From contig JAEYSJ010000096.1 in NCBI GenBank assembly GCA_023434855.1, forward strand, positions 1-64,000: 64,000 nt of DNA, written 5' to 3'. This document shows positions 36,321 through 44,907 of the stretch, piece after piece. Below the pieces are notes generated by a model. That model was not told the origin of the DNA. It worked only from the letters and a program-made list of their open reading frames with translations, and did no database searches. The translations under genes and the position numbers were made by a program. This DNA is from Bacillota bacterium. Lineage in GTDB: Bacteria; Bacillota_C; Negativicutes; JAEYSJ01. The first letter of the stretch is position 1, and each line of letters begins with the position of its first letter.

Positions 36321-36365
36321 TGATTGAAGTTCCCCCTGTCTACTTGACAGGGGGAACTTCAATCA
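36321..36365. repeat. 20-bp perfect inverted repeat without T-run
   Basis: TGATTGAAGTTCCCCCTGTC, five-base spacer, and its exact complement. GC-rich centre, no T-tract on the plus strand and only a distant T-run on the minus strand. Could be a terminator, a protein site or a small mobile palindrome. Confidence 0.6.
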
Positions 36366-36452
36366 CCTTGACCGGCTTTAATTATTTCAAAATCACAAAC
36401 ATATTATTGAGAATGATATCAATAAACTCAATTTAGATATAGGTCGCCGTAC

Positions 36453-36917
36453 TTAGTCATTGCATGAGCAATTATCGCCGCATGAACAATGGTCGCCGCA
36501 CGAACAATTATCAGCCGAAGTTACGTAAATTTCTTTAGTAGCAACATTTTCGATAGCATCAATTACTTCTTGTTTCTTCAGAATTTTATTATATTCAATT
36601 ATCCATTCAAATACAGCAGTCAAGATAGGAACAAAACTTTGGCCGATATCTGTTAATGAATATTCAACTTTTGGAGGTATTTCTTTGTATATTTCCCTAT
36701 GCACGATTCCATCACGTTCAAGTTCCCGCAACTGTTGTGTGAGTATTCCTTGTGAAATGTTGGGCAACTGTTTTTGAAGTTCACCAAATCGTCGTGTTCC
36801 TTCGCTTAAACGCCATAAAATTGCAAATTTCCATTTGCCTGCTACTAATCTTTGGATAACTGCCATTTGGGAGGCTGTCACTGGACAAAGGCTTCTAAAC
36901 GGTTGTACTTTTGCCAT
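36453..36917 (-). CDS. HxlR-family regulator with Cys-rich C-terminal tail
   Basis: 154 residues; ATG 36917, AAAGGAG upstream. Residues ~10-110 are the HxlR winged helix: [20 protein letters not shown] with the conserved redox Cys11, [26 protein letters not shown], and [16 protein letters not shown]. The last ~20 residues ([13 protein letters not shown] then CSCND) form three CSC clusters with Asp and His, absent from ordinary HxlR proteins (~110-120 aa). I infer metal or redox sensing through the tail. Divergent from the HMA gene across a shared operator-like site (37093-37109). Confidence 0.85.
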   Translation of the reverse strand: MAKVQPFRSLCPVTASQMAVIQRLVAGKWKFAILWRLSEGTRRFGELQKQLPNISQGILTQQLRELERDGIVHREIYKEIPPKVEYSLTDIGQSFVPILTAVFEWIIEYNKILKKQEVIDAIENVATKEIYVTSADNCSCGDHCSCGDNCSCND

Positions 36918-37092
36918 TCGGTATGCGCTCCTTTCGTAATAGAGTGTGTTTTAAAAACACACTTTCCTTCTTTTAAACTGTTACAGAATACCCCAATGTT
37001 AAACTACCGGAAAGTTGCACAGCGGGCATACCCGATTTCTACGCTGAAAGGCTCAACGGCAAAGAAGGGTATTTTGTAACAGCCTCTGATAG

Positions 37093-37109
37093 TACTATTT
37101 ACCGTAGTA
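37093..37109. promoter_or_regulatory. HxlR/YodB-like operator
   Basis: Palindrome TACTATTTACCGTAGTA (5-base arms, 7-base centre) resembles known YodB-type boxes (TACTA...TAGTA). It lies between the divergent hxlR-like and HMA genes. Confidence 0.5.
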
Positions 37110-37132
37110 TATAACATAAAAATGCGTACTTG

Positions 37133-37147
37133 TAATGATTTCCATTA
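37133..37147. promoter_or_regulatory. palindrome at the HMA promoter
   Basis: TAATGATTTCCATTA overlaps a TTGTAA...TATAAT promoter-like pair. It could be a metal-regulator site (Fur-like), but the match is loose. Confidence 0.3.
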
Positions 37148-37315
37148 TAATATAATATTATGTTAAAATCAACATGCATTAACATAATTCAACAATGGAT
37201 ATCGGAATTCTTTAAGTTATGCTTGTTTAAATGTTTATCATATTATTTTGTATGGTTGATATACCCATTAATTGGGTTTGGTTTCCGAATATTTTTAAGG
37301 AAAGGAAATGAATCA

Positions 37316-37528
37316 ATGAAGAATTCTAATCAGATTAAATTGAAGATTGAGGGTATGTCGTGCGGTATGTGCACTGGAAAGGTGGGAAAAACTCTTCAAG
37401 GTATTTCCGGGGTTAGTGAAGTAAGTGTTGATCTGGCGAAAAAGGAAGCAATCATAATTGGAGCAGTTAATCTTGCCGAGTGTATTCAGGCAATAGAAAA
37501 ACTCGGCTTTAAAGTGGAAAATGATTAA
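37316..37528 (+). CDS. heavy-metal-associated domain protein (CopZ-like metallochaperone)
   Basis: 70 residues from ATG 37316 (AAGGAAAGG upstream; the open frame to 37160 has no ribosome binding site). Single HMA ferredoxin-like fold with the metal motif GMSCGMCTGKV, then ISGVSEVSVDLAKKEAII and LGFKVEN. It binds Cu+ or another soft metal through the CxxC pair. No P-type ATPase adjacent; it stands just before the TonB receptor cluster on the same strand. Confidence 0.88.
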   Translation: MKNSNQIKLKIEGMSCGMCTGKVGKTLQGISGVSEVSVDLAKKEAIIIGAVNLAECIQAIEKLGFKVEND

Positions 37529-37574
37529 ATTTATGGCCAAGTCTATGAAAAACTGAATTCTTTTTAAAAGCATT

Positions 37575-37672
37575 TGGTCAATTCCTTTGGTATTTAGTAT
37601 CAGGTGTGATGAACGGTAAAGGATGTTAACATCTTCGGTGATTCAACTAAAGAGTAAACACCAAAGGAATCA
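37575..37672 (+). promoter_or_regulatory. structured leader RNA upstream of the TonB receptor
   Basis: ATTCCTTTGGTATTTA (37577-37592) pairs with TAAACACCAAAGGAAT (37657-37672) over 16 positions with one mismatch. The ~64-base interior contains GATGTTAACATC and other short complementarities. The structure ends a few bases before the ribosome binding site of the receptor gene. It matches no riboswitch class I can recognise; cobalamin and Moco signatures are not seen. Confidence 0.5.
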
Positions 37673-37700
37673 CTAGAGAGGGGAGAGAAAACTGACAAAT

Positions 37701-39992
37701 TTGCTACGATCATTATTTTGCAGCATTGCACTTGTTTTGACCTTGGCCTTATGGAGTCCTGGTGTAGTTAGAGCCGACCCCGAACAATCACAGACGGAGA
37801 GTACAGAAACTGCAGATGCTGAGCAGGCAAATAAGGCCCAAAGTCAAAATACTGATAAGTCTAAGGAGGAAAAAAATAAAACAATAACTGCAGGCAACAC
37901 ATCTCAACAAACCGCTATTACGGTTATCGAAGTGGAGGTCAATGCGAATAAGTATCAGGATCTGACAATTGGTCAACAAAAAAACGCTGAAGGCGTGAAT
38001 AATTATGTGGTAACCCAAAGCTCCACCGGGAGCAAATCGGATGTTGCCAATAAAGATTTGCCCCAATCAATCACCGTTGTGGGCCAAAAAATCATGAAAG
38101 ATCAGAATAACCTGACCGCGAGCGAAGCGTTGTCCAACGTCGCCGGGGTAAGGACGCAGCAATACCCTTCCTATGCCGACACACTCCTCGCTTTCTACAT
38201 CCGCGGTTTTGACGCCGGTTCCTATGTCTATACCGACGGACTATGGGATCCGTGTACTACATATTCAGGCTGGATCGGCAATGTTGACCGCATTGAGGTG
38301 CTTAAAGGTCCGGCATCGGTGCTTTACGGGAACGGGACGGCAGGTGGCCTTATCAACTACGTTACGAAAAAACCGCTTCCTTACTGGGCTTTTGCCTACG
38401 GCGCGGAGTATGGCTCCCGGGGGACGAAATCAGTGGACGCCGACATGTCCATTCCCCTGACCGAGGATAAAAAATGGCTTTCCCGCACTATTATTCAGAA
38501 TACTGATTACGCATCCTTTCAACGGGGCGCGGACCCTTACAAGCGCTTTAATGGCAGTTTTATCGTGCAAGGCCAGCCGGTTAAAAATACGACATACACT
38601 TTCGAGACCCAGTTTAATGATTACTACGGACCTTCAAGCAGCTTGCTGCCGCTGAAAGGCACGATCAATCCACCCTACGGCCTGGTGCCTTATGATGCGA
38701 ATTATTATGATCCCAGGTACAAGTCGCATACCATCGGGCGCGCCTTCTCCACCCGGGTCGACCATAAAATCAATGATATCTGGACTGTTCACTCAGGCTT
38801 GCGGTACAGTTTCTACGCCTATCAGTCGGAAACCAGAGGCGGAAGCACGCTGGTCCTGAACAGCGCAAACCCAAGTCTGAGTACGGTATCCCAAAGTTAT
38901 GGATCGATGCTCCGGTTTAACAATGCTATCGCCTGGGATACAACAGCAAATGCCAAGTTTCAAACCGGTGAGCTGGGCCACGATTTGACGACAGGCATTA
39001 CCTGGGCTCATTTTAACCAATACATTCCTTATTTTCTCCGGGGCTCCTCCGCCGCAGTCAATGTTCTGGATCCCGTCTTCGCGGGCGAGCCGACTCTAAG
39101 CAAGTTTGGCATGGGCATGGGCGGGCGGCATTCCGAGAGTGAAAGGTACGGCGCATATCTATCTGATGTGGTTGCGCTGTCGCCGAAATTCAAGGTGAAT
39201 CTGGGTGAAAGCCTGACAATGCAGTCAAGCAGCATTGACGGCTCTTACCGCAGGCATAATTCCGGCAGCGCGAGGCGGATTGGGACGACATATGAGACCT
39301 CACCCGGGGTGACCTGGTTTGCCGGCACCGAAACTTACTATGAACCACAAGTTCCCCGAAACGACGGTTACCAATATATATACTTCCCCCCCGAAACCGG
39401 CGACCAGGTCGAAGGCGGCGTGAAAGTGGATGTCAGCGACCGCGCCAGTGTTACCTTGTCTGTTTACCGTATCAACCGGGAAAATATCGTTTACGGAGTC
39501 CAGGATCCGTACGACGTACTTCATACGATATATAGTCTTGTCGGCAAACAGCGCAGCAAGGGGTTTGACCTTGACGCCAGCTATGTTATTAGGCCGGGGT
39601 GGAATGTGTCACTGGCTTATTCCCATTGTGATGCCCGGGTTCTTTCAAGTGACTCCTACGCCTCCAACAGCGTGGTTCCCAACGTGCCGCTCAATTCCGT
39701 CAAGCTTTGGAGTACCTATGAATATCAGGACGGGCCGCGGAAGGGATGGGGCTTTGGCGGCGGCCTGACCTTTGCCGGAAAACGCACAGTTGATACTAAT
39801 AACAGTCTGGGATGGATGGACGGTTATACTGTATTTGATGCCGTAGTCTATTATAAAACCAAAGATTGGCGGTATTCGCTGAATGTCTATAACCTGACCA
39901 ACGAGAAATACTGGGAATCGGGCAGTTCGTCCGGCGTTTATGCAGGCACTCCCCGCAGCTTTGTCCTCCGTATCGAAAGAAGTTTCTTTTAA
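37701..39992 (+). CDS. TonB-dependent outer-membrane receptor (siderophore-receptor type)
   Basis: 763 residues, TTG start at 37701; GGGGAGAG upstream. Signal peptide residues 1-25 (LFCSIALVLTLALW, cleavage near VRA-D). A Ser/Gln/Lys-rich linker and possible TonB box (TAITVIEVEVN) precede the plug domain (~115-235: DLPQSITVVGQKIMKDQNN, FYIRGFD, RIEVLKGPASVLYGNGTAGG). A 22-strand barrel follows, ending GTPRSFVLRIERSFF with the outer-membrane terminal Phe. It imports a metal complex across an outer membrane, which shows that the host is diderm. No tonB-exbBD genes nearby. Confidence 0.93.
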   Translation: MLRSLFCSIALVLTLALWSPGVVRADPEQSQTESTETADAEQANKAQSQNTDKSKEEKNKTITAGNTSQQTAITVIEVEVNANKYQDLTIGQQKNAEGVNNYVVTQSSTGSKSDVANKDLPQSITVVGQKIMKDQNNLTASEALSNVAGVRTQQYPSYADTLLAFYIRGFDAGSYVYTDGLWDPCTTYSGWIGNVDRIEVLKGPASVLYGNGTAGGLINYVTKKPLPYWAFAYGAEYGSRGTKSVDADMSIPLTEDKKWLSRTIIQNTDYASFQRGADPYKRFNGSFIVQGQPVKNTTYTFETQFNDYYGPSSSLLPLKGTINPPYGLVPYDANYYDPRYKSHTIGRAFSTRVDHKINDIWTVHSGLRYSFYAYQSETRGGSTLVLNSANPSLSTVSQSYGSMLRFNNAIAWDTTANAKFQTGELGHDLTTGITWAHFNQYIPYFLRGSSAAVNVLDPVFAGEPTLSKFGMGMGGRHSESERYGAYLSDVVALSPKFKVNLGESLTMQSSSIDGSYRRHNSGSARRIGTTYETSPGVTWFAGTETYYEPQVPRNDGYQYIYFPPETGDQVEGGVKVDVSDRASVTLSVYRINRENIVYGVQDPYDVLHTIYSLVGKQRSKGFDLDASYVIRPGWNVSLAYSHCDARVLSSDSYASNSVVPNVPLNSVKLWSTYEYQDGPRKGWGFGGGLTFAGKRTVDTNNSLGWMDGYTVFDAVVYYKTKDWRYSLNVYNLTNEKYWESGSSSGVYAGTPRSFVLRIERSFF

Positions 39993-40095
39993 AGCCCGGT
40001 TAATAATAAATGCAATCCGATGCCGGACCGGGTGGGTCAGAAGGACAGGCCAGCCTGGCATTGCCTGTGGAAAACGGGAGCAAGGAGTATAGGAA

Positions 40096-41844
40096 TTGAA
40101 ACAGAAGATCGGAAAAGCATGGATTTTTTTGCGTGATGTATCAGGAATTCTGCTTCCTTACTGGCGTTCCGGTGAAAGCCGGCTAGCGGGCGCGATGGTT
40201 GCCGGCGTATTGGGCCTAGTTGTCGGGCGGATCTATTTGGATGTTCAAATCACCAACTGGTGGAAGGGTTTTTTCGACGCCATTCAATCGTTGGATTATG
40301 CCGGATATGTCCACCAGTTACTTAGGTACGCCTTATTGTCGCTTCTTGTTTTTCCGTTGCAGGGCTGTATCATTTATCTGCAGGGGCTCTTAAAGATACG
40401 CTGGCGCCGCTGGTTATCAGAGCGATATGTCGGCCAATGGCTGAACGAAGTCAATTATTATCGTGTCCAATACGTTGACGGCACGGATAATCCCGACCAG
40501 CGGATCGCCGAGGATCTTCGGATTCTTGCGGAAAGGACGGTTGAGCTGGTACTGGACTTTGTTTCGACATTGGGCTCGTTGGCAGCATTTTCGGTTGTGC
40601 TGTGGAATTCGCAGTGGGTGTTTGCAGTTGGCGAAGTAAGGATTCCCGGGGCCATGCTATGGCTGGCCGCATTCTATTCCCTTGCCGGAACATGGGTTAA
40701 TCATACCATGGGGAAGGCACTGGCCGCCTTAACCTGGGAAAAGCAAAAGTGGGAGGCAAATTACCGGTTCGCGCTGATGCGGCTAAGAGAAAACGCTGAG
40801 CTAGTCGCCGTCTACGGCGGTGAAGTCCGGGAAAAATATGGCTTAACCGGAAGGCTTGCGCAAATCGTTGCTACCCAGTTACAGATTATTCATCGCAATA
40901 AAAGGCTGGACTGGTTTTTCCGCGGCTACTTTCAATTGTCACAAGTTTTGCCGTATTTACCGCTGGCGCCGCTGTACATCGCGGGGAGTATCAGCCTGGG
41001 CGATATGCAGCAGGCTGCTTCCGCTTTTGCCAGGTTGAGGATGTCATTTTCGTGGTTCATTATGAATTACGAGAAGTTAGCGGAGTGGAAAGCGACCGCC
41101 GACAGAGTGATTGGTCTGGAAAAAGCTATGATTCAAACCGCGGCGCTGCAGGTGGGCGGGGTAATCCGCGCGACTGGACCGTATAGGGAAGGCCTCCGGG
41201 TTGCTCAGCTTGACCTGTGGCTTCCGGACGGCAAGCCGCTGCTAAAGGGAATCACCATGGATATTCTGCCAGGTGACCGGTTATTGATTTCCGGTCCGCC
41301 GGGCTGTGGAAAAACGGCTTTCTTTCACGCCATTAACGGGTTATGGCCGTTTTGCCGCGGAACCATAACACTGCCGGCGGCGGCCCGGTTGTTGTTTATT
41401 CCGCAAAAACCGTTTCTGCCGATTGACACACTCAGGCAAGCACTGGTTTATCCTGATTCGGCGGACGACTACGATACGGAGCTTATCAGGCAGACGCTAA
41501 AGGATTGCGGACTGTCCCGGCTAGGCGGCCGGCTTGACGAAGAACGGCACTGGCAGCAGGAACTTTCCCCCGGGGAACAGCAGCGGTTTGCTTTCGCCCG
41601 GGCGATGCTGCTCAGGCCGCAATGGCTCTTTCTTGACGAAACAACCTCGGCGCTGGATGAGGCCAGCGAGGCTGCTCTATACCGGCTGCTTGCGGATACT
41701 TTGCCCCAAACGGCGGTTGTGAGTATTGCGCACAGAGCTTCGCTGATTCGCTTTCACGAGCATTGGCTGGATTTTGCCAACAAGGCAGGGGGTTACGCGG
41801 GAGGCATGCCGCAAGATAAGCTTTTTATGAATATGACTTACTAG
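40096..41844 (+). CDS. YddA/SbmA-like ABC transporter, fused permease and ATPase (first copy)
   Basis: 582 residues, TTG start after AAGGAG. N-terminal ~330 residues hold about six membrane helices with the SbmA/BacA_like pattern (RWRRWLSERYVGQWL, DNPDQRIAEDLR). ABC domain: Walker A GPPGCGKT near residue 400, signature LSPGEQQ near 490, Walker B WLFLDETTSALDE near 511. Family members move peptides, bleomycin, B12 or related compounds. 103 bases after the TonB receptor. Paralogue of the protein at 42696; together they could form a heterodimer. Confidence 0.88.
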   Translation: MKQKIGKAWIFLRDVSGILLPYWRSGESRLAGAMVAGVLGLVVGRIYLDVQITNWWKGFFDAIQSLDYAGYVHQLLRYALLSLLVFPLQGCIIYLQGLLKIRWRRWLSERYVGQWLNEVNYYRVQYVDGTDNPDQRIAEDLRILAERTVELVLDFVSTLGSLAAFSVVLWNSQWVFAVGEVRIPGAMLWLAAFYSLAGTWVNHTMGKALAALTWEKQKWEANYRFALMRLRENAELVAVYGGEVREKYGLTGRLAQIVATQLQIIHRNKRLDWFFRGYFQLSQVLPYLPLAPLYIAGSISLGDMQQAASAFARLRMSFSWFIMNYEKLAEWKATADRVIGLEKAMIQTAALQVGGVIRATGPYREGLRVAQLDLWLPDGKPLLKGITMDILPGDRLLISGPPGCGKTAFFHAINGLWPFCRGTITLPAAARLLFIPQKPFLPIDTLRQALVYPDSADDYDTELIRQTLKDCGLSRLGGRLDEERHWQQELSPGEQQRFAFARAMLLRPQWLFLDETTSALDEASEAALYRLLADTLPQTAVVSIAHRASLIRFHEHWLDFANKAGGYAGGMPQDKLFMNMTY

Positions 41845-41873
41845 AACAATTAACAAGTTTGGAGGATATTCCA

Positions 41874-42629
41874 ATGGAGAAAATTGATGCTATGGAACCG
41901 GTCGGGGAAGTAATCAGTGAATGGGAGGAAGAGGTCCGCGTCATAAAAATCAGGCCGGAATATTTGCCGGCAACGCAGCGGATGGCAGAACACGGCTATT
42001 TTTGGATTTTGTCCTGGTTTCATAAGGCAAACAGAAGCTTGCTGAAAATGCATTTTACCGCTATCGACAAAACATACGGGGTATTTGGTGTCCGTACACC
42101 GGGAAGGCCGAATCCCATCGCATTATCGCTTGTTAAACTGGTTAGGGTGGCCGGAGATGAAATTCATGTTACCGGACTGGATGCGGCCCAGGGGACACCG
42201 GTGCTGGATATCAAACCCTATTTTGAAGCAGATATCGTATTTTCGCCGCCAACACCACATATGCATATGCATTCGAACGACGAGGTATTCCGGAAGCAAG
42301 CCTTGGCGCATCACGGTGAAGTTTGCCAAGGACTGGAACTGGCAGTGAAAATGGCATTATTGGCGGAGAAACACTTCGGGCAGATACAGGCGCCTGACTT
42401 GAAGCTTGTGATTACAGGCGATCCCTGCTTAGCCGATGTTCTGCAGGGGCTGACCCGGGCTCGTTTGGCAAATCCCGGACGGCTGATTTATAAGGGAGAG
42501 GCGGAAAAAACAGAAGTAATCTGGCAAAAAAACGGCAGAACCATGCATGTGACTGTGCCTTCGGAACTGAGTATAGACGAAATCAAGCAAAAAGACGGAG
42601 AAACGTTATTTGCAGTAAAAATCCTATGA
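41874..42629 (+). CDS. TrmO-like (UPF0066) domain fused to FmdE-like domain
   Basis: Start probably ATG 41874 after GGAGG (ATG is codon 6 of a longer open frame from 41859). Residues ~5-135: TrmO/TsaA SAM-binding beta-barrel (PVGEVISEW, FWILSWFHKA, GVFGVRTPGRPNPIALSLV). Residues ~140-250: FmdE-like domain (AHHGEVCQGLELAVKMALLA, TGDPCLADVLQGLTRARLAN), with His/Cys positions like the FmdE metal site though HGEVCQG replaces HGHLCPG. TrmO methylates tRNA t6A, but the FmdE fusion and metal context suggest a different, metal- or ligand-linked methyl transfer. Tightly spaced between the two ABC genes. Confidence 0.8.
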   Translation: MEKIDAMEPVGEVISEWEEEVRVIKIRPEYLPATQRMAEHGYFWILSWFHKANRSLLKMHFTAIDKTYGVFGVRTPGRPNPIALSLVKLVRVAGDEIHVTGLDAAQGTPVLDIKPYFEADIVFSPPTPHMHMHSNDEVFRKQALAHHGEVCQGLELAVKMALLAEKHFGQIQAPDLKLVITGDPCLADVLQGLTRARLANPGRLIYKGEAEKTEVIWQKNGRTMHVTVPSELSIDEIKQKDGETLFAVKIL

Positions 42630-42695
42630 TTTAATAAGCCGGTGGCAAGCCATTTTTGGCACTATTATTTTGGACAAAGGAGTTACCTAGAGGCG

Positions 42696-44408
42696 ATGGC
42701 GGCTAAAACAACATCTTTTTATCGCGATTTATGGGGAATCATTCGTCCTTTTTGGCGGACGAGGGAAGGCCGGGTGGCGGGAGCACTGCTGGCAGGCGCG
42801 TTGGCCCTGACCGTTTTCCGGCTTTATGTGAATGTGCTGCTTAATGAATGGCAGAAGCTTTTTTTCAACGCCATCCAGTTAATGAACACCGCTGAGTTCA
42901 CCCATCAGCTTCTTCGGTTTGGCGGCCTGTCCTTGCTGTTTTTGCCGCTTAACGGCTGCCAGAGATATTTGCTGGGACTTGCGCAAATCCGCTGGCGCCA
43001 GTGGTCGTCGGAGAATTATACCAATAGATTGCTAAAAGGGCGAAACTATTACCGTCTTCGGTACGCAGCCGGCGACATGGACAATCCTGACCAGCGTATC
43101 GCCGAGGACTTGCGGCTATTTCCCGTGGATACAGTCAACATGGCTTTCGGTTTTATTGAAGCAATGGGATCGCTTACGGCATTCTCTATGATATTGTGGA
43201 ATTCTCCGGGATCGCCGGAATTAGGCGGGATGATAATACCCGGGTTTCTGTTCTGGCTGGCCTTCTTCTTTTCACTGGCTGGCTCTTGGGCCAATCATCT
43301 TATGGGAAAGATCCTCAGCATATTTAAACGCGAGCAACAAAAATATGAGGCAAATTACCGGTTTTCTCTGGTGTGGCTGCGGGAGCATGCCGAGTCAATC
43401 GCCGCATACAGCGGTGAGGAGCGGGAAAAGGAAGTTCTCGCCGACCGCTTCGGCAGCATTGCCGGAATGTGGCGAAGCATTTTGCGCCGGAATAGAACTC
43501 TGGATTGGTTTTTCAGTGGCTATAATCAGTTGTCGTTCATCTTGCCCTATTTGGTGTTGGCTTCACGCTTTTTTGCCGGGGCGATTTTACTCGGTGACGT
43601 GCAACAATCCGCCAACGCATTTTCCCAGACCAGAATGGCATTTTCCTGGTTCATCTACAATTACGGGTCGCTGGCGGAGTGGAAAGCCACGGTCGACCGG
43701 CTCATCGGTTTTGAAAAGGCGATGGCGGCAACCGAAGCGTTGCAGCCAACCCAATTAAGCTGCAAGAGCGGGCCGGCAGCAAAAGGACTGCGCGTTGCCG
43801 GACTGGACGTGTGGCTTCCCGACGGCAAGCCGCTACTGCAAGGAATTACCTTCACGCTTCAGCCAGGCAGCCGAACTTTAGTTTCCGGGCCTCCGGGTTG
43901 TGGAAAAACCACTCTTTTTCACGCGATCAACGGATTATGGCCGTTTTGCCGGGGAAATATCACGCTGCCTACAGGCGCACGGATGTTATTTATTCCGCAA
44001 AAACCGTTTCTGCCGATTGGCACGCTGCAACAGGCAATGGTTTATCCAGATGCAATAGTCGGTTATGAAACAGATCTCCTTCGACAGGCGCTGGTGGATT
44101 GCGGGCTGCCTCAGTTATATGGTCAATTGGACGCAGAACTGCACTGGGAGCAGCAACTTTCGTCCGGCGAGCAACAACGGCTGGCTTTCGCCCGCGCCTT
44201 GTTGCTTCGGCCTCAATGGCTTTTTCTTGATGAAGCGACATCGGCGCTGGACGAGTTAAGTGAAAACCAACTCTACCGGCTTCTTTTGGACAGGCTGCCA
44301 GATACAGCAATAATCAGTATCGCCCATAAGCCTTCTCTAAAGAAGTTTCATGAACGAATAATAGATCTTTACCAACCGGCAGGTTTGGCTTTCGTCGGCG
44401 AAAAGTAA
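42696..44408 (+). CDS. YddA/SbmA-like ABC transporter, fused permease and ATPase (second copy)
   Basis: About 570 residues from ATG 42696, which matches the length of the first copy; a GTG at 42642 would add 18 residues. Upstream AAGGAG is 13 bases away. Same domain order as the 40096 gene: RWRQWSSENYTNRLL, DNPDQRIAEDLR, Walker A GPPGCGKTTL, signature LSSGEQQRLAFARAL, Walker B WLFLDEATSALDE. It has a canonical EATSALD Walker B, whereas copy 1 has ETTSALD. Export of a synthesised metallophore or inner-membrane import step are both possible. Confidence 0.88.
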   Translation: MAAKTTSFYRDLWGIIRPFWRTREGRVAGALLAGALALTVFRLYVNVLLNEWQKLFFNAIQLMNTAEFTHQLLRFGGLSLLFLPLNGCQRYLLGLAQIRWRQWSSENYTNRLLKGRNYYRLRYAAGDMDNPDQRIAEDLRLFPVDTVNMAFGFIEAMGSLTAFSMILWNSPGSPELGGMIIPGFLFWLAFFFSLAGSWANHLMGKILSIFKREQQKYEANYRFSLVWLREHAESIAAYSGEEREKEVLADRFGSIAGMWRSILRRNRTLDWFFSGYNQLSFILPYLVLASRFFAGAILLGDVQQSANAFSQTRMAFSWFIYNYGSLAEWKATVDRLIGFEKAMAATEALQPTQLSCKSGPAAKGLRVAGLDVWLPDGKPLLQGITFTLQPGSRTLVSGPPGCGKTTLFHAINGLWPFCRGNITLPTGARMLFIPQKPFLPIGTLQQAMVYPDAIVGYETDLLRQALVDCGLPQLYGQLDAELHWEQQLSSGEQQRLAFARALLLRPQWLFLDEATSALDELSENQLYRLLLDRLPDTAIISIAHKPSLKKFHERIIDLYQPAGLAFVGEK

Positions 44409-44425
44409 TGATTAGAGGTGAGAGC

Positions 44426-44884
44426 ATGGGAAAACAAAATGCCCCGTCGCCGAACCTTATGATAGTAGAAGGTGATGAAGAAGCGGGAGCATATATCAAA
44501 CTAAGACTGTGGCAGTACAGCATGTCCCAAGTTCGCTATGACAGGGAGCGGGTCATCGAATCGGTTTACCTTATGCTAAAAGACCCGGACAAACAAATCA
44601 TGGGTGGCTTAGTCGCTTATATCGATACTTATTGGCGAAGTTGCCACATTAATATTTTGTGGATTGAGGAACAGTATCGGAATTTAGGTTATGGCAGTCA
44701 ATTGCTTCGTAAACTGGAGGAGATTGTCCAAAAGAGAAAGTGCGGTCTTATCACCCTAAACACTGCCAGTTTTTACGCGCCCGAGTTCTATGCCAAACAC
44801 GAATATGAATTATGCGGAGCAATAAATAATTATCCGCCGGGTCACTCGCTATATTATTTCAAGAAAACTATTACCTCTAAATAA
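44426..44884 (+). CDS. GNAT-family acetyltransferase
   Basis: 152 residues from ATG 44426 (AGAGGTG six bases upstream). The GNAT core is visible as IMGGLVAYIDTYWRSCHINI, WIEEQYRNLGYGSQLLRKLE (acetyl-CoA pyrophosphate loop) and TASFYAPEFYAKHEYELCGA. It starts 17 bases after the second ABC gene. In this context it could acylate a small ligand or the transported compound; this is inferred only from position. Confidence 0.85.
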   Translation: MGKQNAPSPNLMIVEGDEEAGAYIKLRLWQYSMSQVRYDRERVIESVYLMLKDPDKQIMGGLVAYIDTYWRSCHINILWIEEQYRNLGYGSQLLRKLEEIVQKRKCGLITLNTASFYAPEFYAKHEYELCGAINNYPPGHSLYYFKKTITSK

Positions 44885-44907
44885 TCTTAAAAAGGAGAGT
44901 GTATTTC

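Noticed and set aside
36400..36425. Fur-box-like ATTGAGAATGATATCAAT
   Set aside because: It lies at the 3' end of the hxlR-like gene, not at a promoter, and matches the Fur consensus only loosely.
37160..37315. Upstream extension of the HMA protein to 122 residues
   Set aside because: No ribosome binding site at the upstream ATG; the HMA domain starts right after the well-placed ATG at 37316.
39645..40061. 138-codon minus-strand frame overlapping the end of the TonB receptor gene
   Set aside because: Opposite strand to a clear receptor gene and no recognisable domain or ribosome binding site.
43345..43758. 137-codon plus-strand frame inside the second ABC gene
   Set aside because: Out-of-frame shadow within an intact permease/ATPase domain.
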